Assembly (NCBI RefSeq): GCF_005503145.1
Contig: NZ_SCNV01000034.1
Coordinates: 17,183-81,182 of the forward strand
Direction of reading: 5' to 3'
Length of the DNA: 64,000 nt
Source: Burkholderia sp. 4M9327F10
GTDB lineage: Bacteria > Pseudomonadota > Gammaproteobacteria > Burkholderiales > Burkholderiaceae
Of the stretch, positions 24,746 through 32,238 are shown piece after piece. Every line of letters begins with the position of its first letter. The stretch's first letter is position 1. The notes under the pieces were generated by a model. It was given only the letters and a program-made list of their open reading frames with translations, had not been told where the DNA came from and ran no database searches. Position numbers and translations under genes: made by a program.

Positions 24746-26281
24746 TCAGAAGGTAATGTTGGTCCGCACGCCGACGACGAAGGTATCGTGCATGGTCTGC
24801 GTCTGGTTGTTCGGATTTTGTCCCGCGCCCGGATTGAACGTATATTGGAGATCGCCCTGAATTTGCCACCACGGGTTGACCTGATACTGGTAGGTCGCTT
24901 CAAGCACGGTTTCGCTGCCACGGATGACGTACGGTACACCGTTGTAGGTGAACTGATCCTGATCGAGCCCGGCTGCGTAGGGGCTGACCTTGATGTATGC
25001 CAGGCCGAGCCCGGCGCTGTCGTTATCGCGGCCGGCGAACGGCGCTTTCAGCACGATACCCACGTTGGCGCTGGCGGTGACTTCATTACGGTCACCCGGC
25101 GCACCCATTACGCGTGCGAACACGCCGAGGCTGCGCGGTTCGTCCGGGTCCGGGCGCCAGATCATCTGGTCTGCGACCGCATAGATGCTGTAGTCGCCGT
25201 GATGTTGCGCGGCAATCCCGGTCGTCGCGGGGTTGGCAAGCGAGAGGCCGGTGTTGTCGTAACGCTGGTCGGCAAAGCTCTCGTTGTTGTACCAGACACC
25301 GATCTTGTAGGTGCCGGGCAGCGCGTTGCTGCTCATGCCGACCATCTCGCCCTCGGCGGGCTGATTGATCGAGTACTGCAGTTCGCCGATGAACAGCGCG
25401 CCGTTGTGCAGGTTGAAGTTGGTGCCGCTCAGATTGTTCGGATTGTTGCCGAGCGGATCGCCGTCGAACACGCCCGCGAGGGCCGTCAACGAAGGCGTGA
25501 TCTGCCCGCGCACGCGCACGCCGAGCGCCGACAGCGGATAGGCGGGGCCGCCCGACGGCATGTCGTACGAGGGCAGGCCGGGCCAGCCGAACATCGTATT
25601 GACGAACAGGCCAGCGTACTGGCTGACGATAAATTCCTGGTCGATACTCTGCTGACCGACCTTGATGTCGAGCTTGTTATTCAGCAGGGCCTGCTGGTAC
25701 CAGAGTTCCCACAGACGCGTCGTATCCTGAGCTTCGATGCCGCTCGCGGTATTCAGCGTGCCGAGATAGTACTGGCTCAGATCGCGCCCGTGAATGTTCA
25801 GTGCGCTGACATTGAACGTGCCGCCGTAGAGACCGAAGGCCTTTTGCGTATCGAGGCCGACGCTCATTTCCGTCAGGCCGTCGTAGGTCGCTCCGCGGGC
25901 GAGACCGCCACGCACGTTGCCGAGCACTTCACTGATTTCGCTGAGGCCAAACGTAATACCGTACTTGTTCAGCCACGGACGCAGCCCATAGATGTCGCCG
26001 AGCAGATTCCCGCGTGCCCAGGTGCCGGTCCACTGATTGGTGGGTTGCGCCTGGATGCTCAGGTCGGCTTCGGGCGCATCGTTCGGAGTGGCATCGGGGT
26101 TGGTGATGACAGTGCCTGCCATCGCCGTGCCGGCCGTCAGCGAGGCCCATGCGAATGCCGTATAAAGCACCACGCTGCGAATCGAGGGCAAACGTAGCGA
26201 GCGAGCGGCGCGACCGCGCGGTGTAGCATTCTTCAGTGGACGCACGGCTGACGCGAGTCCTTTGGACTGGGCGAACTTCAT
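24746..26281 (-). CDS. OprB-family carbohydrate-selective-type porin
   Basis: A 511-aa outer-membrane protein with a long basic N-terminus and a signal peptide ending near GTAMAGT (residue 55). The barrel has typical OprB blocks: WTGTWARGNLLGDIYGLRPWLNKYGI, LWYQQALLNNKLDIKVGQQSIDQEF and ETVLEATYQYQVNPWWQIQGDLQY, with a C-terminal aromatic residue (TNITF). OprB porins usually admit sugars, but the downstream partners (propeller, DyP peroxidase, FbpABC) and the Fur box about 150 bp upstream argue for an iron-linked substrate such as an organic-acid iron chelate. It is the first gene of the unit. Confidence 0.8.
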   Translation of the reverse strand: MKFAQSKGLASAVRPLKNATPRGRAARSLRLPSIRSVVLYTAFAWASLTAGTAMAGTVITNPDATPNDAPEADLSIQAQPTNQWTGTWARGNLLGDIYGLRPWLNKYGITFGLSEISEVLGNVRGGLARGATYDGLTEMSVGLDTQKAFGLYGGTFNVSALNIHGRDLSQYYLGTLNTASGIEAQDTTRLWELWYQQALLNNKLDIKVGQQSIDQEFIVSQYAGLFVNTMFGWPGLPSYDMPSGGPAYPLSALGVRVRGQITPSLTALAGVFDGDPLGNNPNNLSGTNFNLHNGALFIGELQYSINQPAEGEMVGMSSNALPGTYKIGVWYNNESFADQRYDNTGLSLANPATTGIAAQHHGDYSIYAVADQMIWRPDPDEPRSLGVFARVMGAPGDRNEVTASANVGIVLKAPFAGRDNDSAGLGLAYIKVSPYAAGLDQDQFTYNGVPYVIRGSETVLEATYQYQVNPWWQIQGDLQYTFNPGAGQNPNNQTQTMHDTFVVGVRTNITF

Positions 26282-26921
26282 CGAAATCCTTATTGTGTTG
26301 TATCGACTGTTCCGGCTATCTGCGCTCAACGGCGATAGGCGGACTTCCCGCGTGTTGCTGCTGCGGTTCGCGACGCCTCAGACAGCAATGCCGAGATCGT
26401 ACGCATGCGGAATAGGTGCGTCAATACAAATGAGAACGATTCGCAACAATATTACTGAGGTGTAATTGCGAATTTTACGTCAGCCAGTCATTATTTAGTT
26501 GTGCGTTATTTAAACGTAAAATAAACGTAATTTAATAGTATGGTTAAGGATGCGCTTGTTGGTGATTGCCAGTCACCAGGGCCAGCGAAGGGTGAGCTTT
26601 TCCGGGAGACTCGTATCGTCTGATTGTGTCTGATGGTCCTGCCAGTCAAAGCACGTATGAGCAATGAGGCGAACCGGCGCCGGGATATGCGGTCGAACCG
26701 CTCGAATGTATCGAAAGCTTATTGTCAGGATTGATCTGCATGAATCTGCGTGCCCTATGGCTTTCGTTGCTGACTGGCGCCGAGGCGGCTGTCAGCAACG
26801 TGTCTTACGCGCAACTCAATCTGTCGCATGCTGGCGGGCCGCGCCGTGGCCGGTTTTCACCAGGCCCTGCATGAGAAGGCCGTCCCCGCTATCACGCTCG
26901 CTCCGGGAATCACTCACTTTT
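26282..26921. other. Large divergent intergenic region
   Basis: About 640 bp lie between the porin and the N-acetyltransferase starts. The left part has the Fur box (26431-26445). An AT-rich stretch (26450-26545) holds direct repeats AAACGTAA at 26512-26519 and 26523-26530 and an 8-bp inverted repeat, TTTTACGT (26473-26480) with ACGTAAAA (26514-26521). A short frame starting at 26740 is not supported by codon pattern or homology. Confidence 0.5.
26431..26445. promoter_or_regulatory. Fur box upstream of the porin/iron cluster
   Basis: TGAGAACGATTCGCA matches the 7-1-7 Fur consensus at most key positions and is close to forms seen upstream of Burkholderia iron genes. It lies 150 bp upstream of the porin start. 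If real, it puts the porin, propeller, peroxidase and FbpABC under iron control. Confidence 0.55.
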
Positions 26922-27749
26922 ATGCCTATGTCAGACACACTCGACCTCGATCTGTACTTCGCCCGCATCGGCTATCAAGGCCCGCGCGCCGCCACGCTCG
27001 CGGTGCTCGGCGAACTGCATCGCCTGCATCCGCTCGCCATTCCGTTTGAAAATCTCGATCCGCTGACCGGGCGCACCGTGTCGCTGGAGCTGCCCGCCAT
27101 CGTCGACAAGCTGGTCGTCCGCCGTCGCGGGGGCTATTGCTTCGAGCAAAACACGCTGTTAGCGCATGTGCTGATGCAGTTGGGGTTTCGCGTGACGCCG
27201 CTGATCGCACGCGTGTTGTGGGGCGCCGACGCGGGGGCGGTCACCGCGCGTAGCCATATGGTGCTGCGCGTCGAGGCCGACGACACCGCATGGTTCGCCG
27301 ACGTCGGTTTCGGCAGCGTGACGCTGACTACACCCTTGCGCCTCGAGGCGGGCATGCCGCAACGCACGCCGCTGGAAGCGTTTCGCTTTGCCGATGCGTC
27401 GCATGGCGCGCTTGATCTGGAGGTCCAGTCGCGCGATAGCTGGGCGAAGGTCTACCGCTTCGATCTGCGGCGCGTCGAATGGATCGACTATGAGGTGTCG
27501 AACTGGTACACGTCCACCTGGCCGCAGTCGAAGTTCGTCAACAATCTGATTGTGTGCCGCGTCCTGCCGCACGGGCGCCTTGTGTTGCATAACCGGCGTC
27601 TGATCGAGCGCGCGGCGAATGGCGAGGTCGTCAGCGAGCATGTGCTGGACGATGCCGGCGAGCTCGCACTGTGCCTCGGCGAGCGGTTTGGCCTGGCGGT
27701 AGGCGAGCTGGATCTGCCGGGCCTGTTCGAGCGCCTGCCCCAGCAGTAA
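26922..27749 (+). CDS. nat: Arylamine N-acetyltransferase
   Basis: A 275-aa NAT (273 aa if the second ATG at 26928 is used). The catalytic triad is clear: Cys73 in RRRGGYCFEQN, the histidine in TARSHMVLRV and the aspartate in WFADVGFG. The N-terminal DLYFARIGY and PFENLDPLTGR blocks are standard. NATs transfer acetyl from acetyl-CoA to arylamines and hydrazines. No strong ribosome site separates the two ATGs. It stands upstream of an unrelated methyltransferase-like gene by 84 bp and may be co-transcribed with it. Confidence 0.92.
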   Translation: MPMSDTLDLDLYFARIGYQGPRAATLAVLGELHRLHPLAIPFENLDPLTGRTVSLELPAIVDKLVVRRRGGYCFEQNTLLAHVLMQLGFRVTPLIARVLWGADAGAVTARSHMVLRVEADDTAWFADVGFGSVTLTTPLRLEAGMPQRTPLEAFRFADASHGALDLEVQSRDSWAKVYRFDLRRVEWIDYEVSNWYTSTWPQSKFVNNLIVCRVLPHGRLVLHNRRLIERAANGEVVSEHVLDDAGELALCLGERFGLAVGELDLPGLFERLPQQ

Positions 27750-27833
27750 CGGGACAAGCTGGCGGCACGCAAGCACATTGGTGTGCGCTTTAAGGTGTGC
27801 GCTTGAGGGATCACTTTTTCGGAGCCTGAAGGA

Positions 27834-28511
27834 ATGATTACGCGACTCGTCGTGCAAATCACGGCTTGGCTCGCCTTCATGGCAGTCCTGCTGTTCGGCG
27901 CGGCCGGTACGCTGCATTGGGCTGGCGGCTGGTGGTTTCTGCTCGAACTGGGGGTGCTGGGGCTGTGGGTTGGCCTGTGGCTCGCGCGCACCGATCCCGC
28001 CTTGCTCGCCGAGCGTCTCAAGCCGATCGTCCAGCGGCAACAGAGCCGCTGGGACCGTCGCTTCATGGCCTATACCGGCGTGGTCTGGGTTAGCTGGATG
28101 GTCCTGATGGGGATCGATGCTGGGCGCTTTCACTGGTCAACCGTGCCGGTCTGGCTGAGCGTAACCGGCGCACTCGGTATTTTTCTTTGCCACTACGGCT
28201 GCCTCCATGTGTTTCGCGCCAACAGCTTTGCGGCGCCGGTCGTCAAGATCCAGTCCGAGCGCGGTCACACGGTCAGCGACGCCGGCCCCTACGCGTACGT
28301 GCGGCATCCCATGTACGCGGCGGCGATCCTGTTTCTCGCCGGCACGCCGCTGCTGCTCGGCTCGTGGTGGGGACTCGTCTGCGTGCCGTTGCTGATTGCC
28401 GGCCTTGGCTATCGCGCCGTGCGGGAAGAGCGCGTGCTCGCCGAGCAACTTGAAGGCTATGCCGGGTATGCGGCGCGGGTGCGTTACCGGTTCGTGCCTT
28501 ATATCTGGTAG
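27834..28511 (+). CDS. Isoprenylcysteine carboxyl methyltransferase-like membrane protein
   Basis: A 225-aa membrane protein with about five hydrophobic helices. The C-terminal half carries GPYAYVRHPMYAAAI and the REERVLAEQLEGYAGYAARVRYRFVP tail that mark the ICMT/PEMT-like fold, which binds S-adenosylmethionine at the membrane. Bacteria lack prenylated proteins of the eukaryotic kind, so the acceptor (lipid or small molecule) is unknown. An AAGGA site directly precedes the ATG. Confidence 0.8.
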   Translation: MITRLVVQITAWLAFMAVLLFGAAGTLHWAGGWWFLLELGVLGLWVGLWLARTDPALLAERLKPIVQRQQSRWDRRFMAYTGVVWVSWMVLMGIDAGRFHWSTVPVWLSVTGALGIFLCHYGCLHVFRANSFAAPVVKIQSERGHTVSDAGPYAYVRHPMYAAAILFLAGTPLLLGSWWGLVCVPLLIAGLGYRAVREERVLAEQLEGYAGYAARVRYRFVPYIW

Positions 28512-28624
28512 CGCTGCGATTCACCGCGTAACCACGCGGGCGGTCCTCGCCCCCCAACTTCACCTCACGTCACCTCCGGATGCTCTTGCACCAGCACGAG
28601 GCATTGCGCCTTGTTCTGTGAACC

Positions 28625-28634
28625 TGTCTAGACA
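28625..28634. promoter_or_regulatory. HutC-type operator, distal (TGTCTAGACA)
   Basis: A perfect dyad that fits the GT-N-TA-N-AC consensus of HutC-subfamily GntR regulators. It is in the leader of the operon that encodes such a regulator at 33861. Confidence 0.5.
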
Positions 28635-28784
28635 AAATGCACCAAAGCGGCGTAACCGTAAGGTGCTTTCACGCTTGATCCAATCATCGAAACTCTCCTG
28701 AAAGCCTTGATTCATAGGGCTTACCCGGAGATTTATGCGAAATCTCACATTTCCGCTTGCGACGATTTTTTTACTCATGCAGAC

Positions 28785-28796
28785 TTGTCTAGTCAA
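28785..28796. promoter_or_regulatory. HutC-type operator, proximal (TTGTCTAGTCAA)
   Basis: This differs from TTGTCTAGACAA at one base and shares its core with the distal site at 28625. It lies 66 bp before the start of the ABC operon, a good position for repression. Confidence 0.5.
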
Positions 28797-28861
28797 TTTA
28801 GGCGAGTGAATGGATCGCTCGGCTAGCTGGATGGTGTTTCCTCAATCAAAGGAGTTTCGAC

Positions 28862-29722
28862 GTGAAGGTAAACCGCACTACGTTGGCTAAAGCATTGATT
28901 GGCGCCGTCCTCGGCGCAGCGACCGTTCTCGCGGCGCCCGTGCAGGCGAAAGAATGGAAGTCCGTGACCATCGCGCTGGAAGGCGGCTATGCCCCGTGGA
29001 ATCTGACGCTGCCGGGCGGCAAGCTGGGCGGCTTCGAGCCGGAGCTGGTGGCGAATCTGTGCGCGCGCATCCAGTTGCAGTGCAATCTGGTTGCGCAAGA
29101 CTGGGACGGCATGATCCCGGGTCTGCAAGCGGGCAAGTTCGACGTCCTGATGGACGCGATCTCCATCACGCCGGAACGCGAGAAGATCATCGCTTTCTCG
29201 CGTCCTTACGCCGCCACGCCGGCTACCTTTGCGGTGACCGACACCAAGGTGCTGCCGAAGGCGAGCGCAACCAGCGCCGTGCTCAAGCTGACGGGCGACC
29301 CGAAGACCGACCAGTCTACGGTCGACGCGCTGCGTAAAGAGCTGAAGGGCAAGACCATTGGCATTCAGTCCGGCACCGTCTATACCAAGTTCATCAACGA
29401 CGGCTTCAAGGACGTTGCCACCATCCGCGTCTACAAGACTTCGCCGGAGCGCGATCTCGACCTGGCGAACGGCCGCATCGACGCTTCGTTCGACGACGTG
29501 ACCTACTACGCGGCCAATACCGACAAGAAAGAGACCGCATCGATCGTGATGGCCGGACCGAAGATCGGCGGCCCGATCTGGGGCCCGGGAGAAGGCCTGG
29601 CGTTCCGCAAGCAGGACGCTGATCTGAAGACCAAGTTTGACACCGCGATTGCCGCAGCGCTGGCCGACGGCACCGTGAAGAAGCTCTCCGAGAAGTGGTT
29701 CAAGACTGACGTTACGCCCTGA
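28862..29722 (+). CDS. Polar amino-acid ABC transporter, periplasmic binding protein (His/Lys/Arg/opine type)
   Basis: A 286-aa family 3 solute-binding protein with a signal peptide ending near APVQA (residue 29). The ligand-pocket blocks are visible: EGGYAPWNLTLPGGKLGGFEPEL, WDGMIPGLQAGKFDVLMDAISITPER with the carboxylate-binding arginine after SITPE, and DLDLANGRIDASFDD. It groups with the HisJ/ArgT/OccT set. The start is GTG with an AAGGAG site. It is first in an operon with two permeases, an ATPase, the MIO-less lyase homologue and a HutC regulator. Confidence 0.87.
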   Translation: MKVNRTTLAKALIGAVLGAATVLAAPVQAKEWKSVTIALEGGYAPWNLTLPGGKLGGFEPELVANLCARIQLQCNLVAQDWDGMIPGLQAGKFDVLMDAISITPEREKIIAFSRPYAATPATFAVTDTKVLPKASATSAVLKLTGDPKTDQSTVDALRKELKGKTIGIQSGTVYTKFINDGFKDVATIRVYKTSPERDLDLANGRIDASFDDVTYYAANTDKKETASIVMAGPKIGGPIWGPGEGLAFRKQDADLKTKFDTAIAAALADGTVKKLSEKWFKTDVTP

Positions 29723-29902
29723 TCTGAGCGGCAATGAGGCGCTTGCCGGCGCGAGGCGGCCTGGCCGCTTTGCGTCGCTATGCGAACCCTGCGAGGTGTT
29801 TGCTCGGGGTCTGCATGGCAGCAGTACTTGATGTACCAGCACGCGTAGCGGCACTCGCGCGTGCCGGCTGATTGATCCAACGGATTGGACGAGGGGTAGG
29901 GT

Positions 29903-30625
29903 ATGGCTCTGATCGGGATGCTCGGCTTCGGGCCGGATGGCTGGGGCGGCGTGGTGCTGCTGGCGGCCCTGATGACTGTCGCGCTGACGCTCGCGGCACT
30001 CGCTGTCGGCGCGGTGTTCGGCGCCCTGGTGGCGGCGGCCAAGCTGTCGCGCTTTCGCAGCTTGCGCATCATCGGCGACTTCTACACGACGGTGTTTCGC
30101 GGTGTGCCCGAACTGCTTGTGATCTATCTGTTTTACTTCGGCGGCTCGACGCTGGTGACGACAATCGGCCAGTGGTTCGGCGCCGACGGCTTCGTCGGCG
30201 TGCCGCCCTTCGTGATTGGCGCGCTCGCGGTGGGGATGATCTCCGGCGCGTACCAGGCCGAGGTGTACCGCGCGGCCGTGCTGGCGGTTTCGCGCGGCGA
30301 GCTGGAAGCGGCCCGTTCGATCGGCATGCCCACGCTGACGATGGCGCGCCGCATCCTGATTCCGCAGGTGCTGCGCTTCGCCTTGCCGGGTATCGGCAAC
30401 GTCTGGCAACTGAGCCTCAAGGACTCCGCACTGATTTCGGTCACGGGTCTCGCCGAACTGCTGCGCGTGAGCCAGGTGGCCGCAGGATCGACCCACCAGT
30501 ATTTCACCTTCTTCGTCGTGGGCGGCGCGCTGTATCTGCTGATGACAAGCATCTCCAACCGGGTCTTCAATCACGCGGAAGCGCGTGTAGGCCGGTCCTT
30601 CCGCCGCAATTTCGCGCGTAACTGA
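29903..30625 (+). CDS. Polar amino-acid ABC transporter permease (HisQ/OccQ-like)
   Basis: A 240-aa permease with five predicted helices. FYTTVFRGVPELLVIYLFYFGG and the EAA loop GELEAARSIGMPTLTMARRILIPQ are typical of HisMQ-type permeases. It pairs with the permease encoded 17 bp downstream. The 180-bp gap before it is larger than others in the operon and may hold an mRNA element that raises binding-protein expression. Confidence 0.88.
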   Translation: MALIGMLGFGPDGWGGVVLLAALMTVALTLAALAVGAVFGALVAAAKLSRFRSLRIIGDFYTTVFRGVPELLVIYLFYFGGSTLVTTIGQWFGADGFVGVPPFVIGALAVGMISGAYQAEVYRAAVLAVSRGELEAARSIGMPTLTMARRILIPQVLRFALPGIGNVWQLSLKDSALISVTGLAELLRVSQVAAGSTHQYFTFFVVGGALYLLMTSISNRVFNHAEARVGRSFRRNFARN

Positions 30626-30642
30626 CGAGGTATCCGGTCATC

Positions 30643-31404
30643 ATGCATATCGACTTCGATTTCCTGCTCGACACGCTGCGCCAGTTGCTCGCCGCCGTGC
30701 CGACCACGCTCGGGCTATTCTTTTCTTCGCTGGTGCTGGGTGGACTGCTCTCGCTCGTGATCGTCACGATGCGCGTCTCGCCGCACTGGCTGCCCAATCG
30801 CTTCGCACGCGCTTACATTCTCGTGTTTCGCGGCTCGCCACTGCTGATCCAGATGTTTCTCGTCTACTACGGACTCGGTCAGTTCGGCGTGATCCGCGAG
30901 AGCTTCCTGTGGCCGGTGCTGCGCGAACCGTATATGTGCGCGGTGCTTTCGCTTGCGCTGTGCACCGCCGGATATACCGCCGAGATTATCCGCGGCGGCC
31001 TGATGGCCGTGCCGGTCGGACAGATTGAAGCGGGCTATTCGATCGGCCTGTCGGGCTTCGCATTGCTGCGCCGTGTGATCGGGCCGATTGCGCTGCGCCA
31101 GTGCCTGCCGGCTTATTCGACCGAAGCCGTCTTGCTGGTCAAGTCGACGGCGCTCGCCAGTCTCGTCACCGTATGGGAAGTCACCGGTGTCGCACAGCAG
31201 ATCATCCAGCAGACCTATCGGACTACTGAAGTGTTTATCTGCGCCGCGCTGATCTACCTGTTCCTGAATTTCGTCATCGTGCGCCTGCTGGGCCTGCTCG
31301 AAGTGCGTTTGTCGCGCCATCTGCGCGCCGCACCCACCCAGCCCAAAGCGCGCCCGGTTTCCACCGCTACCGAAGCACGCGAACCTCGCCGGGCCGCCCC
31401 CTGA
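30643..31404 (+). CDS. Polar amino-acid ABC transporter permease (HisM/OccM-like)
   Basis: A 253-aa permease, the partner of the preceding gene. It has AYILVFRGSPLLIQMFLVYYGLGQF and the coupling loop GQIEAGYSIGLSGFALLRRVIGPIALRQ. About five membrane helices are seen, with a short basic cytoplasmic tail of about 25 residues. The 34-bp gap to the ATPase gene and the shared strand show one operon. Confidence 0.88.
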   Translation: MHIDFDFLLDTLRQLLAAVPTTLGLFFSSLVLGGLLSLVIVTMRVSPHWLPNRFARAYILVFRGSPLLIQMFLVYYGLGQFGVIRESFLWPVLREPYMCAVLSLALCTAGYTAEIIRGGLMAVPVGQIEAGYSIGLSGFALLRRVIGPIALRQCLPAYSTEAVLLVKSTALASLVTVWEVTGVAQQIIQQTYRTTEVFICAALIYLFLNFVIVRLLGLLEVRLSRHLRAAPTQPKARPVSTATEAREPRRAAP

Positions 31405-31438
31405 ACGGCCGCTCATCCTGGACAGTCTGGAGAATCAC

Positions 31439-32230
31439 ATGAACGCTACGGCACCCGTTGCATTGTCGGTCAAGAACATACACAAATCGTTCGGCGACCA
31501 TCACGTTCTGAAGGGCATCTCGCTCGACGCGCATCAAGGCGACGTGATCTCGATCCTCGGCGCGAGCGGTTCCGGCAAGAGCACGTTTCTGCGCTGCCTG
31601 AACCTGCTGGAGACGCCCGATGACGGCTCGGTCGCGCTGGCCGGCGAAGAACTGAAAATGAAGCGCCGCGGCGACGGCAAGCTGCAGCCGAGCGACCGCC
31701 GCCAGGTGGATCGTATCCGCTCGCAACTCGGCATGGTGTTTCAGAACTTCAACCTCTGGTCGCATATGACCGTGCTTGAAAACCTGCTCGAAGGGCCGAT
31801 GCGCGTGCAAAAGCGCAGCCGCGCCGAAGCGCTCGAAGAGGCCGAAGCACTGCTCGCCAAAGTGGGGCTCGCGGAAAAGCGCGGCCACTATCCTGCGCAC
31901 CTCTCGGGCGGCCAGCAGCAGCGCGTGGCGATTGCCCGGGCGCTGGCGATGCATCCGAAGGTCATGCTGTTCGACGAACCGACCTCGGCGCTCGACCCGG
32001 AACTGGTCGGCGAGGTCTTGCGCGTGATGCGTTCGCTGGCGGAAGAAGGCCGCACCATGCTGGTCGTCACGCACGAAATGGGCTTTGCGCGCCATGTGTC
32101 GAATCGCGTGATGTTCCTGCATCAAGGCGAAGTCGAAGCGGACGGCACGCCCGACGAGGTGTTCGGTGAAACCAAGTCTGAGCGCTTCAGGCAATTCGTC
32201 TCGAGCCACCATCACCGTACTGCTAACTGA
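31439..32230 (+). CDS. Polar amino-acid ABC transporter, ATP-binding protein (HisP-like)
   Basis: A 263-aa ATPase with complete motifs: Walker A GASGSGKST, Q-loop MVFQNFNLWSHM, signature LSGGQQQRVAIARALAM, Walker B VMLFDEPTSALDPE and the switch histidine in VVTHEMGFA. The LKMKRRGDGKLQPSDRRQVDRIRS insertion after Walker A is a HisP hallmark. It powers the two permeases just upstream and lies only 8 bp before the lyase homologue, so import and the intracellular step are tightly linked. Confidence 0.9.
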   Translation: MNATAPVALSVKNIHKSFGDHHVLKGISLDAHQGDVISILGASGSGKSTFLRCLNLLETPDDGSVALAGEELKMKRRGDGKLQPSDRRQVDRIRSQLGMVFQNFNLWSHMTVLENLLEGPMRVQKRSRAEALEEAEALLAKVGLAEKRGHYPAHLSGGQQQRVAIARALAMHPKVMLFDEPTSALDPELVGEVLRVMRSLAEEGRTMLVVTHEMGFARHVSNRVMFLHQGEVEADGTPDEVFGETKSERFRQFVSSHHHRTAN

Positions 32231-32238
32231 GCATCGCC

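Larger units (their letters stand above)
28512..28861. other. Regulatory region upstream of the first amino-acid ABC operon
   Basis: No gene is supported here. The region holds two HutC-type dyads (28625-28634 and 28785-28796) about 161 bp apart. It must include the promoter of the operon starting at 28862, although I cannot place a convincing -35/-10 pair. Confidence 0.5.

Noticed and set aside
24671..26197. Rightward 508-codon open frame opposite the porin
   Set aside because: It is a shadow in high-GC DNA; the opposite strand encodes a complete OprB porin with signal peptide, and the frame has no recognisable domain.
26740..26880. Short signal-peptide-like frame MNLRALWLSLLTG before the N-acetyltransferase
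   Set aside because: It ends after about 44 codons in an Arg/Pro-rich stretch, lacks a good ribosome site and has no recognisable mature domain.
28823..30574. Leftward 583-codon open frame opposite the first binding protein and permease
   Set aside because: Antisense shadow of two well-conserved transporter genes.
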